Part shown: positions 26,542 through 29,355 of the stretch, one piece after another
Layout of the letters: each line of letters opens with the position of its first letter
Position numbering within the stretch: position 1 is the stretch's first letter
The notes under the pieces: generated by a model
Told to the model about the DNA's origin: nothing
What the model saw: the letters and a program-made list of their open reading frames with translations, nothing else
The model's database searches: none
Program-made: the position numbers and the translations under genes
Source of the DNA: a bacterium
GTDB taxonomy: Bacteria > Dependentiae > Babeliae > Babeliales > UASB340
NCBI GenBank assembly: GCA_030630075.1
Contig: DAOVNS010000007.1
Location: 1 to 29,355 of the forward strand
Length of the DNA: 29,355 bases
Direction: 5' to 3'

Positions 26542-28068
26542 ATGCATGCAAAAATATTTTCTGCAACAACTGTTGGCATTGGTGCGCAACAGGTAGAAGT
26601 TGAAGTTGATCTTTCTTTTGGTTTAATTAAATTTTTTATTGTTGGGCTTCCTGATAAAGCAATTAATGAAAGCAAAGAGCGAATTCGTGCTGCTCTTAAA
26701 AATAGTGGATTACGTCCTCCGGACAGATTAATTACTGTTAATTTGGCACCAGCAAATCTTAAAAAACAAGATATTCTTTTTGATGTTCCAATTTCAATTG
26801 CAATTTTACAGGCATGCGAATTAGTTAGTATTCCAAAAAATTTCATTGAAGAAACTTTATTTTTGGGTGAAGTTTCTCTTGATGGTGATATAAGACCCGT
26901 TCGTGGAATTTTATCTATTGCTCATCAAGCACTAAAAGATGGTAAAAAAAGATTAATTATTCCAAACGCGAATACAAAAGAAGCAAGTCTGATAAAGGGT
27001 TTAGAAATTATTGGTGTGCAAAGTTTAGTTGAACTTGTTGCATATCTAAGAAACGAAAAAACTATTGAACCAGAAGAAGCAACATTTGATCAATTCACAG
27101 ATGTTATAAAAAATCATCCATTAGATTTTGGTCAAGTTAAAGGGCAATGGCAGGCAAAGCGCGCATTACAAATTGCAGCAGCAGGTCAACACAATGTTTT
27201 ATTTATTGGACCTCCTGGTTCTGGTAAAACAATGCTTGCAAAAAGACTTGCAACAATTTTACCCCCAATGAGTTTTGAAGAAGTAATTGAAGCTACAAAA
27301 ATTTATTCAATTTCTGGATTATTAAATAATAATTCACTTGTTTTTCATCGACCTTTTCGTTCTCCTCATCACACAATTTCACAGGCTGGTTTAGTGGGTG
27401 GTGGAAGTAATCCTAGACCTGGCGAAATTAGTTTGGCGCATAAAGGTGTTTTATTTCTTGATGAATTAACTGAATTTAAAAGATCGACATTAGAAGTTTT
27501 GCGTCAACCGCTTGAAGGCAAAAAAGTTTTAATTTCTCGTGCAAGTTCATCTGTAGAATATCCTGCAGCCTTTTTATTAATTGCTGCATTAAACCCATGC
27601 CCGTGCGGATATTTTGGTGATTCTAAGAAAAAATGTGTTTGTACGAGTACGCAGATTTCAAAATATTTCAATAAACTTTCTGGACCATTGCTTGATAGAA
27701 TCGATTTGCATGTAAATGTTTCTTCAATTAATTATGATGAAATTAAAAACACCGAACTTAAATCGAAAAGTTCAAAAGAGATGTATGCAGATGTTATTAA
27801 AGCAGTGGATATTCAAACAAAGCGTTTAGGTGAGATTAGAAACGCATCTATGGTTTCTGACCAAATAGAAAAATATTGTGTTTTATCTGATGATGCAGAA
27901 AGACTTTTAAAAATTGCTTTTGAAAAATTAAACTTGAGCATGCGTGGTTATCACAAAATTTTAAAAATTGGTAGAACTATTGCTGATTTAGCATCAAGTG
28001 AAAATATTGAAAAAGGACATATTCGCGAATCAATTATGTATCGTTCTTTGGATAAAGGTTTTGAATAA
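26542..28068 (+). CDS. comM: ComM/YifB-family AAA+ ATPase
   Basis: Hexameric AAA+ protein, a helicase promoting branch migration during natural transformation in studied species. 508 residues from ATG 26542, which matches the family beginning (MHAKIFSATTVGIGAQ, canonical MLAKVYSA); in-frame ATG 26527 and GTG 26467 would add extra residues. Order: N-terminal ChlI-like domain (to about residue 170, with SFGLIKFFIVGLPDKAINES), AAA core with Walker A GPPGSGKTML (about 230-239) and Walker B VLFLDELTEF, SPHHTISQAGLVGGG, zinc-finger-like PCPCGYFG...CVC, then the Mg-chelatase C-terminal helical domain (LSMRGYHKILKIGRTIADL). It sits right behind pilOPQ, consistent with a DNA-uptake block. Confidence 0.93.
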   Translation: MHAKIFSATTVGIGAQQVEVEVDLSFGLIKFFIVGLPDKAINESKERIRAALKNSGLRPPDRLITVNLAPANLKKQDILFDVPISIAILQACELVSIPKNFIEETLFLGEVSLDGDIRPVRGILSIAHQALKDGKKRLIIPNANTKEASLIKGLEIIGVQSLVELVAYLRNEKTIEPEEATFDQFTDVIKNHPLDFGQVKGQWQAKRALQIAAAGQHNVLFIGPPGSGKTMLAKRLATILPPMSFEEVIEATKIYSISGLLNNNSLVFHRPFRSPHHTISQAGLVGGGSNPRPGEISLAHKGVLFLDELTEFKRSTLEVLRQPLEGKKVLISRASSSVEYPAAFLLIAALNPCPCGYFGDSKKKCVCTSTQISKYFNKLSGPLLDRIDLHVNVSSINYDEIKNTELKSKSSKEMYADVIKAVDIQTKRLGEIRNASMVSDQIEKYCVLSDDAERLLKIAFEKLNLSMRGYHKILKIGRTIADLASSENIEKGHIRESIMYRSLDKGFE

Positions 28069-28083
28069 ATTTAATGATGTATA

Positions 28084-28138
28084 AGAACCCCTGGACTTAC
28101 GCGACAGGGTTACCGCAATATCGCCTCGAGAGGCTCTC
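28084..28138 (+). repeat. Left inverted end of the mobile element
   Basis: Starts AGAACCCC 16 bases after the comM stop and runs to CGCCTC-GA-GAGGCTCTC. The final part can fold as GCCTC/GAGGC with a two-base spacer or, overlapping, as GAGAG/CTCTC. It lies 28 bases before the transposase start. Confidence 0.75.
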
Positions 28139-28166
28139 AAGTAGAAATAAAACGTGGGAATAGAAA

Positions 28167-28619
28167 ATGCAAAGTCATCATGCATATACAAGTATGTTTT
28201 TTCATATTGTTTGGGCAACAAAAAATAGACAGCCATATATAAATTCAAAATTTAAAAAATTATTATATGAATACATTGGAAAGACGGCGACATTTAAGGG
28301 TTGGCACCTGCTTGCTGTTGGTGGAATAGATAATCATATTCACATATTAATTCAAAAAACATCTCGTTATACGATTTCAGAGGTTGTTTGTGTTATAAAA
28401 TCTAATTCATCAAGATTTATTAGAGATACATTTTTAAAAGATTTTTCTTGGCAGGGTGGTTATGGTGTTTTTACTGTTGATATTTCTTCTTTACCCAGGA
28501 TTAAAAAATATATCTTGAATCAAGAAGAACATCATAAACAGATGACTTTCGAAAAAGAATATGTTTTGTTATTAGACAGATATAAAGTGGCTTATGATTT
28601 ACAAAATTTGTTTAGTTAA
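28167..28619 (+). CDS. tnpA: HUH/Y1 transposase, IS200/REP-associated type
   Basis: 150-residue single-domain transposase (Transposase_17, PF01797). The metal-binding HUH motif is HIH at residues 57-59 (GIDNHIHILI) and the catalytic tyrosine is probably Tyr115 in IKKYILNQEEHH. FFHIVWATKNRQPYI at the start, IKSNSSRFI in the middle and WQGGYGVFTVDIS before the catalytic helix are all typical, so the enzyme appears intact. These proteins cut and rejoin single-stranded DNA at hairpins near the element ends. No tnpB or other accessory gene is present. Confidence 0.92.
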   Translation: MQSHHAYTSMFFHIVWATKNRQPYINSKFKKLLYEYIGKTATFKGWHLLAVGGIDNHIHILIQKTSRYTISEVVCVIKSNSSRFIRDTFLKDFSWQGGYGVFTVDISSLPRIKKYILNQEEHHKQMTFEKEYVLLLDRYKVAYDLQNLFS

Positions 28620-28626
28620 GTTAAAT

Positions 28627-28710
28627 GAGAGCCTCCATGCCCGTCGAAGCCTTGGCGAAGGCTGGTTGAGGCGGTATTGTGGTAGCCCAATGCGTAAGCT
28701 TTGGGGTTCT
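28627..28710 (-). repeat. Right inverted end of the mobile element with a GC-rich hairpin
   Basis: GAGAGCCTC (28627-28635), an inner perfect stem AGCCTT-GGCG-AAGGCT, GAGGCG (28668-28673) and the inverted match of the left end up to GGGGTTCT (28710). GCCTC and GAGGC pair around the inner stem. The inner 32 bases (28636-28667) are absent from the left end. The terminal GGGG lies six bases before the acpS ATG. Confidence 0.75.
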
Positions 28711-28712
28711 AT

Positions 28713-29129
28713 ATGATTTTAGGCGTTGGAGCGGATATCGTTCAAGTTGATCGTTTTAATTCGTGGAAAAAATATTCAAAAGATCAGTTAGAAAGAATTT
28801 TTTCAGAACAAGAATTAAAATCTTATTTAAAAAACGGTGAATACAATCTCGAGTTTTTGGCATCGCGTTTTGCCGCAAAAGAGGCTTTTTATAAAGCACT
28901 GAGTCAAACATTAGTTAATTTAAAATTAACAAAAAATATTTTTCCATTTTTATTTGCCTGCAAGCATGTTGAAGTTATAAAACCTGTTTGGGGAGTTCCT
29001 GAATTAAAAGTTGATTGGGAGGCTTTTGAAGAAAAAATAGAAAATGAGCTTCCTGAATTATCTACGCTTATTTCTTTATCTCACGAAAAATCACATGTTG
29101 TTGCTTTTGTGATTATCTCTTTGTCTTAA
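28713..29129 (+). CDS. acpS: Holo-[acyl-carrier-protein] synthase
   Basis: Transfers 4'-phosphopantetheine from CoA to a serine of acyl carrier protein, activating fatty-acid synthesis. 138 residues: the first motif MILGVGADIVQVDRF contains the magnesium-binding Asp, and FAAKEAFYKAL holds the second signature (Glu-Ala after FAAK). A TTG at 28701 is in frame but lies inside the element end; ATG 28713 fits the family start exactly. Its only ribosome-site candidate, GGGG at 28703-28706, belongs to the right end of the mobile element. Before the insertion the gene probably followed comM closely. Confidence 0.92.
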   Translation: MILGVGADIVQVDRFNSWKKYSKDQLERIFSEQELKSYLKNGEYNLEFLASRFAAKEAFYKALSQTLVNLKLTKNIFPFLFACKHVEVIKPVWGVPELKVDWEAFEEKIENELPELSTLISLSHEKSHVVAFVIISLS

Positions 29130-29187
29130 TGGTATCTAAAATTTAATTTAAAGATTTTTCTATTTCTATTTATAAAACGGAGTGGTA

Positions 29188-29355
29188 ATGAGTAGAAAAA
29201 AGCTTGGGCATGTTTTGTCGGGTTCGCTTTCTGAAGGCTTGGTAATGAAGTTGGATTCAACTTGTGGGCTCGAAGAAGTTAAGACCGGGAAATTTGTTAC
29301 TGTTTTAGGAAATCAATATACATTTTTTTCGTTAATTACAGATTTAGAACTAGAA
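29188..29355 (+). CDS. HerA-like ATPase, N-terminal fragment (cut by window end)
   Basis: First 56 residues of a gene that runs off the window. MSRKKLGHVLSGSLSEGLVM, then GKFVTVLGNQYTFFSLITDLELE, resembles the HAS-barrel domain at the N-terminus of HerA/DUF87-type ATPases, which translocate DNA in repair or transfer. The start is marked by GGAG five bases upstream. The ATPase domain is not in the window, so the name rests on a short segment. Confidence 0.55.
   Translation, partial: MSRKKLGHVLSGSLSEGLVMKLDSTCGLEEVKTGKFVTVLGNQYTFFSLITDLELE

Larger units (their letters stand above)
28084..28710 (+). mobile_element. IS200/REP-transposase-like element with long inverted ends
   Basis: About 627 bases between comM and acpS. 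The left end (28084-28127) and right end (28668-28710) are inverted copies: about 33 of 44 positions match, starting with identical AGAACCCC/GGGGTTCT. Both continue to a palindrome (CGCCTC and GAGGCTCTC, adjacent on the left; separated by 32 bases on the right). The single gene is an HUH/Y1 transposase. Boundaries are set where end similarity stops. ATA flanks both sides, too short to prove a target duplication. Classical IS200 ends are not inverted repeats of each other, whereas REP-associated transposase genes often have flanking REPs in opposite orientation. Confidence 0.8.

Noticed and set aside
26514..26846. 110-codon minus-strand frame inside comM
   Set aside because: Antisense shadow of the conserved ComM N-terminal domain.

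Overview
The window is strongly AT-rich and gene-dense. It looks like the chromosome of a reduced-genome, host-dependent Gram-negative bacterium. The best taxonomic guess is a Candidatus Dependentiae (TM6)-like organism. This is inference from a Tlc-type ATP/ADP translocase, a complete polyamine importer, an ankyrin-repeat protein, secreted alpha/beta hydrolases and type IV pilus/competence genes in one low-GC segment; no marker gene fixes the phylum.

Layout: (1) 130-4043, a polyamine ABC transporter operon, potABCD. (2) 4151-7343, lepB (signal peptidase I) then metG, closed by a near-perfect bidirectional terminator shared with the convergent nhaC-type antiporter (7424-9058, minus). (3) 9059-9486, a 428-base gap with a large hairpin in the nhaC leader and one weak small ORF. 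(4) 9490-11478, a secreted ankyrin protein and a secreted alpha/beta hydrolase whose 3' ends overlap tail to tail. (5) 11601-12944 cysS, then on the minus strand an agmatine-deiminase-family enzyme (13005-14186), the ATP/ADP translocase (14359-15720) and a split F1-ATPase pair atpD-atpC (15881-17618). (6) 17750-21561, a lipase-like exported hydrolase and secA. (7) 21636-23497, an accessory cluster of small genes: a DUF5674-like protein overlapping a small helical protein, a HepT/HEPN-type protein without its usual nucleotidyltransferase, and a pentapeptide-repeat protein. (8) 23753-28068, pilO-like, pilP-like, pilQ secretin and comM, a type IV pilus/natural transformation block; the pilO/pilP junction is built on an 18-base tandem repeat. 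(9) 28084-28710, a compact mobile element with an HUH/Y1 transposase between long inverted ends, lodged between comM and acpS. (10) acpS and the start of a HerA-like ATPase running off the end.

Themes: host scavenging (ATP by Tlc, polyamines by PotABCD, possible agmatine conversion), envelope traffic (SecA, LepB, secreted hydrolases, secretin) and DNA uptake (pil genes plus ComM). Against the AT-rich background there are three GC-rich palindromic patches: the end of potB, an in-frame patch in the metG linker, and the right end of the mobile element. They may belong to one small repeat family. No rRNA, tRNA or CRISPR array was recognised.
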